Shown here: positions 53,601 through 61,448 of the stretch, piece after piece
Layout: each line of letters opens with the position of its first letter
Position numbering within the stretch: the first letter of the stretch is position 1
Assembly (NCBI RefSeq): GCF_000805335.1
Contig: NZ_KN708638.1
Coordinates: 6,887,436-6,951,435 of the forward strand
Length of the DNA: 64,000 nucleotides
Source of the DNA: Streptomyces sp. CT34
GTDB taxonomy: Bacteria; Actinomycetota; Actinomycetes; Streptomycetales; Streptomycetaceae
Direction of reading: 5' to 3'
Translations under genes and position numbers: made by a program
The notes under the pieces: generated by a model
Databases searched by the model: none
Told to the model about the DNA's origin: nothing
The model's input: the letters and a program-made list of their open reading frames with translations, nothing else

Positions 53601-56017
53601 CCACCGCTGACCATCTCGACCGCGCCGTTGCAGACCCGATCGGCCTGATCACGGACCTCGTCGCCGACGCCGAGAAGGCACTCGACGCTGACACGATCCG
53701 GGCCGTGGTCACCGCCGTCGTCGGCGGCCGCGCGAAGTCACGACAGCTGGCCAAGGCCCTGGCGATGCGGCCCGCAGTCCTGACCGACGGCCGGTCCCCG
53801 GCGCCACGGGCCATCGGTGATCTCCTCATCGAGCTCCGCAAGGTCGGCGCCTCGGCGATCACGGCGCCGGTCTGCGCCGAGTGCGGCAAGCAGCTACGAA
53901 CCCTCCAACGCAAGGGCCAGGACTGGTTCTGCTCGGTCTGCGGACAGGAGACCGCCGAGTGCACCACCTGCGGCAACGTCCGACGCGTCGGCTTCCGGGA
54001 CCGCAAGGGCCTGCCGCGTTGCAAGATGTGCCCCGACATCGACGAACGTGATCCGGTCACGGTCGTCCACGACCTGATCACCGCGATCACCCCGGATGCC
54101 GACCGCGATGCGATCGCCGAGGCCCTCCGCCACACGGCACCCCACCGCCCCACCTACCGGCAGCGACTGGTCTGGGCCCTGGAAGAGAACCCCCGACTGC
54201 TGACCGGGGAGGGCCATTTGGCGCCGCATCGCGCCATCCTGAAGTTCATCGACCTTCTGCATGAGGCCGGTGTCGCCGGGATCGTGAGGCCCGTCTGCCC
54301 TCGCTGCCGCCGGGTGGTCCGCATCGACAAGCCGCTCGACGGGCAGCGAGTCTGCCGCAACTGCATCGCCAAGTCCCGCATCGAAGAATGCGTACGCTGC
54401 GGAGCCCGACGCGAGCCAGCCACTCGCGATGACGAGGGACGGCCGTTGTGTCCGAACTGCCTGGTCAACGACCCTGCGAACGTCGAGGTCTGCATCGGCT
54501 GCGGCAAGCGTCGCCGAGTACAAAACCGCACCTCTGACGGTCCTCTCTGCCCCAACTGTTGCCCCCTGCCCATCCTGGTCTGTTCGATCTGTGGTCGCAC
54601 CGCACCCGGCACCCACTCCCGTCTGACCGGACTGCCCCGCTGCGGCGGCTGCGACAGACGCCAAGCTCACTGCACCTCCTGCGGGAGGCTCCGCGGCATA
54701 CACTCCGGCACCGCCGAAGTCCCCATCTGTGGACACTGCACCGCACCGGACGCCGAGCTCTGGCGCCCCTGTCCCACCTGCGGGGAAGCGGAACGACTGC
54801 GATCCTCCGGTCCGTGCCCTCGCTGCACGCTCAAGCAGCGGCTCCACGAACTCCTCGCCAACGGCTCGGGCGCGATACCCCCGAAGCTTCAAGCCCTCCA
54901 TGAGGCCCTGGCCAACACCGAACGAGCCGCCACCGGGCTGCGCTGGCTCTCTGGCGGCATCGTCTCCACCGTACTGTCCGACCTCGGCTCCGGCCGCCGC
55001 CTCCTCACTCACGAAGCCCTGGACGAACTCCCCGAAGGCAAGGTCGTCGAGCACATCCGCAGCGTCCTCGTCGCCAGTGGCGCCCTGCCCACGCGGGACG
55101 AGCAGATGGTCCGTCTCGAACGACACGTCAAAGACCTCGTCACCTCCCATGCGACGGCCGAGGGGCGGAAGATCCTGCACCGGTACGCGACTTGGCACCT
55201 CCTACGACGGCTTCGCCGTCGCAGTCGCGGCAAGGAGACCACGTACTACCAGCTCCAGGTCGCGCGGCAACACCTGCGGGCAGGGGTCTATCTCCTGAAC
55301 TGGCTCGAAGGCCAGAACTTGACCCTTGCCACCTGCCGACAGACCGACCTTGAACGTTGGATGACCAGCGAGGACGCCCGTCTTCGCCAGGAGGCAGGCC
55401 ACTTCGTGCGCTGGGCCCTGGCCCAGAAGATCGCCCGCGATCTCAGCTTCCCGGCCGAGCGATGGAACGGCCCCTCGCAGCCGATGGACGACGAGGCCCG
55501 TTGGGCCACCGCCCGCCGTCTGCTGCACGACGACACCCTCAAGCCCGAAGACCGCCTCGCCGGCCTGCTGTTGCTCCTCTACGCCCAGTGGCCCGCGGCG
55601 ATCTCCCGGCTCACCATCGATCATATCGAGGAGACCGACGGAGCAATCCGCCTCCGGCTCGGCGCCGTCCCAGTCGAGCTTCCCGCACCCGTCGCTGAAC
55701 TGGCCCTCCAACAGGTCGAGGTTCGCCGCAGCCATGCCGTCCTCGGCCGCACAGACTCGACCTGGCTCTTCCCCGGAGGCCAGCCCGGCCGCCCGATCAG
55801 CGCCTGGGCCATGGGCGAACGACTCCGCAAACTCGGCATCCGGCTCGCCCAGGCCCGCTCGACCGCCCTGTTCCAGCTCGCCACCGAACTGCCCGCCGCG
55901 ATCCTCGCCCGCACCCTTGGCATCGACATCACCGTCGCCGTCAAGTGGCAACGAGCCGCCGCCGGAGACTGGGCGGCATACGCAGCCGAGATCAGCCGCC
56001 GGAAGAAGGATTCATGA
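53597..56017 (+). CDS. Multi-zinc-ribbon protein with degenerate tyrosine recombinase domain
   Basis: An 806-residue protein. Residues 93-410 contain sixteen CxxC pairs (for example CAEC, CSVC, CTTC, CRNC, CIGC, CGHC, CPTC), enough for about eight zinc ribbons. The carboxy half resembles a Xer-type recombinase (RLERHVKDLV core-binding region; AAISRLTIDHIEETDGAIRLRLGAVPVELP; WLFPGGQPGRPIS). The usual HxxR becomes QARSTALFQLA, and the His/Trp and Tyr appear as VAVKWQRAAAGDWAAYAAE, so catalysis is doubtful. It starts on an ATGA overlap with the HTH gene and ends on one with the nitrilase gene. A role as DNA-binding partner of recombinases 1 and 2 is an inference. Confidence 0.75.
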   Translation: MTTADHLDRAVADPIGLITDLVADAEKALDADTIRAVVTAVVGGRAKSRQLAKALAMRPAVLTDGRSPAPRAIGDLLIELRKVGASAITAPVCAECGKQLRTLQRKGQDWFCSVCGQETAECTTCGNVRRVGFRDRKGLPRCKMCPDIDERDPVTVVHDLITAITPDADRDAIAEALRHTAPHRPTYRQRLVWALEENPRLLTGEGHLAPHRAILKFIDLLHEAGVAGIVRPVCPRCRRVVRIDKPLDGQRVCRNCIAKSRIEECVRCGARREPATRDDEGRPLCPNCLVNDPANVEVCIGCGKRRRVQNRTSDGPLCPNCCPLPILVCSICGRTAPGTHSRLTGLPRCGGCDRRQAHCTSCGRLRGIHSGTAEVPICGHCTAPDAELWRPCPTCGEAERLRSSGPCPRCTLKQRLHELLANGSGAIPPKLQALHEALANTERAATGLRWLSGGIVSTVLSDLGSGRRLLTHEALDELPEGKVVEHIRSVLVASGALPTRDEQMVRLERHVKDLVTSHATAEGRKILHRYATWHLLRRLRRRSRGKETTYYQLQVARQHLRAGVYLLNWLEGQNLTLATCRQTDLERWMTSEDARLRQEAGHFVRWALAQKIARDLSFPAERWNGPSQPMDDEARWATARRLLHDDTLKPEDRLAGLLLLLYAQWPAAISRLTIDHIEETDGAIRLRLGAVPVELPAPVAELALQQVEVRRSHAVLGRTDSTWLFPGGQPGRPISAWAMGERLRKLGIRLAQARSTALFQLATELPAAILARTLGIDITVAVKWQRAAAGDWAAYAAEISRRKKDS

Positions 56018-56808
56018 GGGCATCGCTAACGGTCGCACAGTTCCCTATCACCTGGGACGTTAAGCGGAATGTGGAGTTGATCTCCGAGGTCTTGGCCGAA
56101 GCCTGGCCCGACGACATCGTCGTCCTGCCCGAGGGCGCGCTGTCAGGCTATGGGCCTGACCTCTCCGTCCTGGGCGACCTCGACACTCTGGCCCTGGCGA
56201 ACGCCACAGACCATGTCGCCGACCTGGCGCAGCGGAAAGCGGTCCATCTGTTCTGCGGCACGTTGCTCTTCGACCAGGGAGTCTGGAGCAACGCCGCCGT
56301 CTACTTTTCACCCAACGGCGCGAGGTGGATCTACCGGAAGATCAACCTGGCGATGAACGAACGCGGCCGACTGGAAGCGGGGACCGACCTCTCCCCCCTT
56401 TCCATCCCGATGACCGGCGGGCAAGTCAGCCTCGGTGTCCAAATCTGCCGGGAGATCCGCTTCCCCGAGCAATGGCAGCACCTCGCCAGCAGCGGGGCGC
56501 AGGCGTTCATCTATCTCACCCACGCCGCCAATACAGCCGAGCCAGCCGGGGTTTGGAGAAGCCACCTCATCAGCCGCGCAGCGGAGAACCAGCGGTTCGT
56601 CCTTGCGGCGAACGTCGCGGACCCTCACCAGCACTGCCCCAGCATGATCATCTCTCCGCGAGGAGAGGTCCTGGCCGAGGTGACGTCCGGCGACACCGCC
56701 GTCATCAGAACCACCATCGATCTTGACCAGACCGGCAATTGGTACCTCGGCCAGCGGCGGCAAGACCTGCTGAGGCTGTCCTACGAAGGACAGGGCAGAT
56801 CAATGTAA
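56014..56808 (+). CDS. Carbon-nitrogen hydrolase (nitrilase superfamily)
   Basis: A 264-residue enzyme of the nitrilase/amidase superfamily. The Glu-Lys-Cys catalytic triad is present: Glu40 in DIVVLPEGALSGYG, Lys109 in RWIYRKINLAMNE, Cys145 in LGVQICREIRFPEQW. The family finish WRSHLISRAAENQRFVLAANVADPH and GEVLAEV follow. It should hydrolyse a C-N bond in an amide or nitrile; the substrate is unknown. Its ATG overlaps the preceding TGA as ATGA, so it is translated with the recombinase set, which is unusual company for this enzyme. The longer in-frame extension upstream lies inside the previous gene and was rejected. Confidence 0.88.
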   Translation: MRASLTVAQFPITWDVKRNVELISEVLAEAWPDDIVVLPEGALSGYGPDLSVLGDLDTLALANATDHVADLAQRKAVHLFCGTLLFDQGVWSNAAVYFSPNGARWIYRKINLAMNERGRLEAGTDLSPLSIPMTGGQVSLGVQICREIRFPEQWQHLASSGAQAFIYLTHAANTAEPAGVWRSHLISRAAENQRFVLAANVADPHQHCPSMIISPRGEVLAEVTSGDTAVIRTTIDLDQTGNWYLGQRRQDLLRLSYEGQGRSM

Positions 56809-56958
56809 ACGGCGCAAAGCGCGGCTGCCCACAGGCAGGCATTCGGAGGGTTCCAATACCCGAGCCCACCGTTACATGTTCACCGCGCCCGCATCGAAGA
56901 GGCATGGGCCGCCGCGCAAGAACGCGCCGCCGAGCGGCTGAGGGGACTGGGCCAGTGA
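56809..56958 (+). pseudogene. Tail fragment of a recombinase
   Basis: Directly after the nitrilase stop, the same frame reads FGGFQYPSPPLHVHRARIEEAW then AAAQERAAERLRGLGQ and a stop at 56958. This looks like the carboxy end of a large recombinase whose rest is missing. Its TGA overlaps the GTG of the next HTH gene (GTGA), as expected in an intact set, so this is the 3-prime stump of a second recombinase operon. Confidence 0.55.
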
Positions 56959-57290
56959 AATGGAACCTGAGGCTGACCGCTGCACAGCGCGGGGTGTGGA
57001 AGGCCTCCGAGCTGCAACGCGCGCTGGCGGAACACGGATTGACCATCTCCGCCGGCAAGATGTCCGCGCTGTGGGTCGGCCAGCCGGTATCGGTCAAGCT
57101 CGCCGACCTCGACGTCATCTGTGTCACGTTGAATTGCTCGGTGGCGGACCTGCTGCTGCCCGAGCCCGAGACCGTCACCCGGCCCGCCACCCAGAGCGCA
57201 CCAGCAGCAGCGTCCGCCGTTGCATCTCCGTCCGGGCCGGCGCAGATCGTGCCCCGTCGCCGCGACGGCCGCACACTGCCGCCCAGGTGA
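56955..57290 (+). CDS. Second small HTH protein
   Basis: A 111-residue Cro/C1-type HTH protein (LTAAQRGVWKASELQRALAEHGLTISAGKMSALWVGQPVSVKLADLDVICVTLNCSVADLLLP) with an Ala/Pro/Ser tail ending in basic residues. It parallels the gene at 53247 in fold, size and position before a zinc-ribbon recombinase-like gene. The GTG at 56955 overlaps the stop of the recombinase stump; GAGGGGA lies upstream. Six bases separate it from the next gene. Confidence 0.78.
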   Translation: MKWNLRLTAAQRGVWKASELQRALAEHGLTISAGKMSALWVGQPVSVKLADLDVICVTLNCSVADLLLPEPETVTRPATQSAPAAASAVASPSGPAQIVPRRRDGRTLPPR

Positions 57291-57296
57291 GCTGCG

Positions 57297-58904
57297 GTGA
57301 AGACTCTCCCCGCCCGGGTCAGGGGTCCGGAAAGCTGTCGGGAGTGCCTGGCCTGGGGCGTCTTCCGGCGCCGCGGTCTGTGCCGGGCCTGCGCACAGAG
57401 CCATGTGCGGCGCCGTCCCATCGGGCCTTGCTCCGCCTGCGCTCGCCACGTGCCGCTGCTGAAACAGCATTGCCGTCTGTGCTGGCACCAAGGCCGTCTT
57501 GAACGTTCCAGCAGTACCTACACGCTGCTCCTGCCGCATGTCTCCAAGGTCCGTCACCACCAGCTCTACCTCGCCGACCTCATCCATCGCGTCGACCTGA
57601 ACACCACCGCCCACCGCCGGGCCCGTGCTGCTGCGCAGCCCCTGCGGTCCCTGCCACCGTCGGCCTGGCACGCGCCGCCGCTGTTCGAGCACCACGTCCG
57701 CGACTACGACGCCGCGCAGCGTCCCGATCTGCGCAAGGAACCCATCCCGGACAACCCCGTGCTCCACCGCGCTCTGCACGTCGCCGACGAGCGACGCCAG
57801 GCCCGGGGATGGTCTGAATTCGTCTACGGCAACGTCCGGCGCGGTCTGCTCCTGCTTCTGGCCCGGCATCCCGACGGCGAGCCGCTCTACGCCTCCCAGC
57901 ACCATCAGGCACTGAGGCGCCTGGGCTGCATCGGCCTGACCAACGAGATCCTCAGCGATATCGGGCTGCTCGTTGACGACCGGCCCGCAGCCTTGGACAG
58001 GTGGATCACCAAGCAACTCGCTCCGCTCAGCCCCGCTTTCGCCACCCCGGCCGGCCAGTGGGTCGAAACCCTCCGCCGCGGCGGCCCGCGCAGCCGTCCT
58101 CGCAGCACCGGCACGGTCATCACCCAGCTCGTTCACGCGCTGCCCGCGCTCAAGGACTGGTGCACCCGCTACGACCATCTGCGCGAAGTCACCCGCCAGG
58201 ACGTGCTGGACCACCTCGCCCCGCTCACCGGATGGCCACGCAACCGTACCCTCACCGCTCTGCGCTCGCTGTTGCGCTGGTCGAAGCAACACCAATTGAT
58301 CTTCCAAAACCCCTGTCACCACATCCAGATGCACGCCGTTGCGCACAACGTCCTCCAGCCCCTTGAACCGCAGGACATCAAGGCGGCCATCGACGCCGTC
58401 GACACCCCGGCCCAGCGCCTGGCTATCGCCCTCGCCGCCATCTACGCCGCCCGATCGGCGGACATCCGCGCCCTCCGACTCGATGACGTCGACCTCCCCG
58501 GCCGCACCCTGGCCGTCGCCGGCCGCACTCACCGGCTCGACGACCTGACATGGGGCCTGCTGCACAACTGGCTCGCCTACCGCACCCAGCGATGGCCCCA
58601 CACGGCCAACCCGTACCTGCTGATCAACCACGTGACCGCAGTACGCCTCACCCCGGCCAGCAGCACCTGGCCCGTCGGCCCGTCCCTGCGCGGACTGCCC
58701 GCGACTCTCGAACGGCTCCGGATCGACCGACTGCTGGAGGAAGCCTTGACCAACGGCCCGGACCCACTCCACCTCGCCGAGGTCTTCGGCCTGAGCTCCC
58801 CGACCGCCATCAGGTACGCGGACTCCGCCCGGCAACTCCTCGCCGACCCCGCGCAGAACCAACCCCTCGGATTCACCACGAACCCAAGTGCCGGACCGGC
58901 CTGA
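57297..58904 (+). CDS. Zinc-ribbon protein with recombinase-like domain, second copy
   Basis: A 535-residue protein with four CxxC pairs in the first 65 residues (CREC, CRAC, CSAC, CRLC), then a helical region and a Xer-like domain from about 255 (LVHALPALKDWCTRYDHLREVTRQDVLDHLAPLTGWPRNRTLTALRSLLRW; AIYAARSADIRALRLDDVDLPGRTLAVAG). The last part (DPLHLAEVFGLSSPTAIRYADSARQLL) keeps a possible Tyr but the HxxR pattern is not clear. GTG at 57297 follows AGGTGA. It is a shorter counterpart of the 806-residue protein at 53597. Probably a DNA-binding recombinase partner; activity unknown. Confidence 0.72.
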   Translation: MKTLPARVRGPESCRECLAWGVFRRRGLCRACAQSHVRRRPIGPCSACARHVPLLKQHCRLCWHQGRLERSSSTYTLLLPHVSKVRHHQLYLADLIHRVDLNTTAHRRARAAAQPLRSLPPSAWHAPPLFEHHVRDYDAAQRPDLRKEPIPDNPVLHRALHVADERRQARGWSEFVYGNVRRGLLLLLARHPDGEPLYASQHHQALRRLGCIGLTNEILSDIGLLVDDRPAALDRWITKQLAPLSPAFATPAGQWVETLRRGGPRSRPRSTGTVITQLVHALPALKDWCTRYDHLREVTRQDVLDHLAPLTGWPRNRTLTALRSLLRWSKQHQLIFQNPCHHIQMHAVAHNVLQPLEPQDIKAAIDAVDTPAQRLAIALAAIYAARSADIRALRLDDVDLPGRTLAVAGRTHRLDDLTWGLLHNWLAYRTQRWPHTANPYLLINHVTAVRLTPASSTWPVGPSLRGLPATLERLRIDRLLEEALTNGPDPLHLAEVFGLSSPTAIRYADSARQLLADPAQNQPLGFTTNPSAGPA

Positions 58905-58948
58905 TCCCCGAAAGAGCACTTCAGTTACTCCTGAATTCACGTCAGTTT

Positions 58949-59611
58949 TCATGAACCCACGCAACTTTGGATGGCGGAGAGGGCGATCAGGTCGCTGTGC
59001 GCCACCCCGGGGCTGGCGTCGGCGGGTGGGGTGGGAATGAGGCGGTCGTCGGCGGGGTGGGCGTGCGCGACGATGACGTGTTGCAGGTACCGGAACCCGG
59101 CGGTGCGGGCACAGGCGATGAGGGAGCCGAGCGGGTCGGTGAGAATGCCCTCGTCCCGACGCTGGCGCGTGGCCAGCAGCAGTCCGTCGGCGGGCAGGAG
59201 CCGGTGCGCACGGTGAAAGAAGCCGGCCCAGCCGTCTTCCATGGCTCCTGGCATCTCGCTGACCCCGCATACCGGCACCTCGGTGGGGTCCGGGAGGGTG
59301 TCGGGGTGGAGTTCGGCGAGCAGCAGCGAGAGCCTGCTGGGGGTGCCGTTGGTGTAGGTGATGACGGGGATGCGCACGTCCATGCCCGGCTCGGTGTCCC
59401 GTACGGAGATCTTGAGCAGGGGTGCGGGCTGTTGACCGGGCCGGGTGGTGAACACGGTCCGGATGCGCTCGATGGCCCAGTCGGGCAGCACGGTGCCCGG
59501 AGCTGGTGCGGCGTGCGGCTGGTCGGGGGCGGGGAGCCAGATGGTCGTCGGCAAGGGACGTGCGATACGCGGACGAGCGGGGTCCGTGGTGCGGCGTGGG
59601 GTGGTGGACAT
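58949..59611 (-). CDS. Methyltransferase-like protein lacking catalytic motifs
   Basis: A 220-residue protein. The segment LLPADGLLLATRQRRDEGILTDPLGSLIACARTAGFRYLQHVIVAHAH matches the late part of amino-methyltransferases such as that at 49778 (LRPGGTVVVTTRPW…LAAGRTAGLI), but no SAM-binding FxGxG or SPPY motif is present. It may be a non-catalytic partner or an old duplication. ATG at 59611 with a weak site upstream. It converges on the zinc-ribbon recombinase-like gene with a 44-bp gap. Confidence 0.6.
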   Translation of the reverse strand: MSTTPRRTTDPARPRIARPLPTTIWLPAPDQPHAAPAPGTVLPDWAIERIRTVFTTRPGQQPAPLLKISVRDTEPGMDVRIPVITYTNGTPSRLSLLLAELHPDTLPDPTEVPVCGVSEMPGAMEDGWAGFFHRAHRLLPADGLLLATRQRRDEGILTDPLGSLIACARTAGFRYLQHVIVAHAHPADDRLIPTPPADASPGVAHSDLIALSAIQSCVGS

Positions 59612-60180
59612 TGACAGGTGGCGCCCGAAAAGCGGGACCGGTCCGTCTGGTGCTGACGTGAAGTAATAGAGAGGCGACCGGCCGGATTTGACATCGCGCG
59701 GCGTGCGTGTTCGATCCGGCGACGCGGCAGCAGGCTGACCGAGTCATCGTGGCTCTGGTCGCTGGCTTGGTTGCCTTTTCCCAGCTCAGCCGCATGACGA
59801 GCCAGTGTCGAGCCATCAGCGAACCACTGCCGAGCCACCCGTGCGAGCAACCCGAAAGGCGGCCAGGCACACGGCACGAAGTTCTTCTTTGTTCGATATC
59901 AAAATGGCGGTAGCTACATGACTGACAGCGGCCAAGATCGTTTCCCCGCGTACGGTTACCGATTCCCTGTGGGCGGTCCCCGCTGGCGGCCACTTACGCT
60001 CCCCGCGCTCGGGCTACTGAACACGGTCAGTCATCGCCGAAGTGCCGTCGTGCCGCCCGCACCGTCGCGGCGACACCCTCCAGGGCCATCCGTAGGCACT
60101 GCGTATGCCAACGACGGGAGGGAGGGGAAGAGTTCCTCCCGCTGAGGCGACGATGTCCGAGTTCGTGAGAGGAGCACGGT
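59612..60180. other. 569-bp stretch upstream of the profilin-like gene
   Basis: No convincing gene. It has lower GC than the core (for example around 59880-59920). A minus-strand tail LEGVAATVRAARRHFGDD ending near 60030 could be a remnant. The promoter of the profilin-like gene must lie here. Confidence 0.4.
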
Positions 60181-60561
60181 GTGAGTTGGCAGCCGTATGT
60201 GGATGGCAACCTTGTAGGCAGCGGCAAGATCGGGAATGCTGCGATCTACGGTCTCGATGGTGGGCAGTGGGCGGCCAGTAGGGGCTTCGCTCTCTCGCCC
60301 GAAGAATTCCATGAGATCAAGGCCGGGTTCGACGATCCTGCCGTCTTGCTTGCGGGAGGCGTGCACGTCGCGGGCACGAAGTACCTAGCGATCGAGGTGG
60401 ACGCGACCCGCGTTCACGGTAAGCGGGGAGCCGCCGGGGTGCTCGCCGAGAAGACGAAGAAGGCAGTCGTCATCGGCGTCTACAACGAAAACACTCAGCC
60501 GGGCGAGGCGAACAAGGTTGTGGGCGGTGTCGTCGATTACCTCAGGAGTGCCGGTTTCTGA
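60181..60561 (+). CDS. Profilin-like protein
   Basis: A 126-residue protein that reads as a full-length profilin. It begins SWQPYVDGNLVGSG, with the Trp and Tyr that form half of the poly-proline site in eukaryotic profilins, then NAAIYGLDGGQWAAS, VHVAGTKYLAIEVD, VHGKRGAAGVLAEKT, KAVVIGVYNENTQPGEANKVV and VVDYLRSAGF. Each block lines up in order with amoebozoan profilins as I remember them (for example SWQTYVD, GKKGAAGV, VGVYNE, LADYL). In eukaryotes profilin binds actin, poly-proline and phosphoinositides. The GTG at 60181 follows GAGGAG by 6-7 bases, a normal bacterial start. It stands alone. Confidence 0.85.
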   Translation: MSWQPYVDGNLVGSGKIGNAAIYGLDGGQWAASRGFALSPEEFHEIKAGFDDPAVLLAGGVHVAGTKYLAIEVDATRVHGKRGAAGVLAEKTKKAVVIGVYNENTQPGEANKVVGGVVDYLRSAGF

Positions 60562-60827
60562 GGCGCCGGAACTGAGTAGGGGCGGCGGCTGACGCAGGGA
60601 CCGCTGCCTCCTTCTGGCCGCCGGTCGACGAGCAGCGCGCCGCAGTGAAGGCGGCGCCGCCCCGGCGCCGACAACTGCCCTGCCTTCAGCCTCTGAGGGC
60701 AGTCCGGGCGGTTCCGTATCGCCCTGTGCCAGCCGATCAGGGGCGGAGCTGGCCATCGTCACTGAGTGTGAAATTCGACATGGCCAAGTGACTCCCCATC
60801 AGGTGGCCGTGTGTGGGGAAAACCAAA
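60562..60827. other. Gap after the profilin-like gene
   Basis: No gene is seen. It is GC-rich to about 60720, then becomes more mixed before the ISL3-type end at 60828. Confidence 0.4.
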
Positions 60828-61260
60828 GGCTCTGATCAACATTTCGGGATGACCGAGCGTGACCGGCTGTCAGTTCGCTCTTTGAGCTGATGTGTTGCGT
60901 GATCACATAGTTGATGTGCTGCTGCCGCATCTGACGGCGGTGGCCATAGAGGACATCCAGGTCATCGGTGCGGGGGTGCGGATCACCGCCTTGGTTGCCG
61001 CGGATACTTCACGGTGTCCGGGCTGCGGGACGCAATCGCACCGTGTCCATGACCGATACCGTCGGCGGCTTGCCGATGTCGCGACCGGCGGCCGGCCGGT
61101 GACGATATACCTGACGGTCCGCCGGTTCCGATGCGGGGAGCCCTCGTGTGCGCGTCGGACCTTCGCCGAGCAGGTCGAGGGACTCAGCTTCCGGTATGGC
61201 CGGCGAAGCCAGCTCCAGCAGGCGATGCCGGTGGCGATCGGCCGCCTCCTGGCTGGGTGA
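60828..61260 (+). mobile_element. Truncated ISL3-family element
   Basis: It starts with GGCTCTGATCAAC, resembling the GGCTCT ends of ISL3 elements. Then GTG at 60892 begins a 122-residue transposase fragment with the ISL3 zinc-binding start: DTSRCPGCGTQSHRVHDRYRRRLADVATGGRPVTIYLTVRRFRC and CARRTFAEQVEG. The frame stops at 61260 and the DDE catalytic part and right end are absent. It should be inactive. Confidence 0.8.
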
Positions 61261-61407
61261 GCCGGTGCCCGTCTCGCCGGCCATCAGGCGGCGGTAGACC
61301 TCGCCCGCGCCGCAGGCGGCGAGTACGGCGCCTACAACCACCCCGACGGCGGCGCCGTCGTATGGATCACCCTCCCCGCCCTTCCACCGCCGCCCAGGTC
61401 CTCTTGA
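61261..61407 (+). pseudogene. Carboxy-terminal fragment of a sensor kinase
   Basis: Directly after the ISL3 stop the same frame reads ARLAGHQAAVDLARAAGGEY, GAYNHPDGGAVVWITLPALPPPP and a stop at 61407. The GG…pdGGAvvwitLP pattern is the usual end of a histidine kinase ATPase domain. Only this end remains, cut by the insertion sequence. Confidence 0.5.
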
Positions 61408-61448
61408 TGCACCCCAAGCGCCATGCCCTCTGCTTGCCATGGGCGCCG

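Noticed and set aside
56880..59993. A 1037-codon minus-strand open frame opposite the second zinc-ribbon gene
   Set aside because: Low-complexity composition and no recognisable motif; the plus strand carries clear CxxC and Xer-like sequence.
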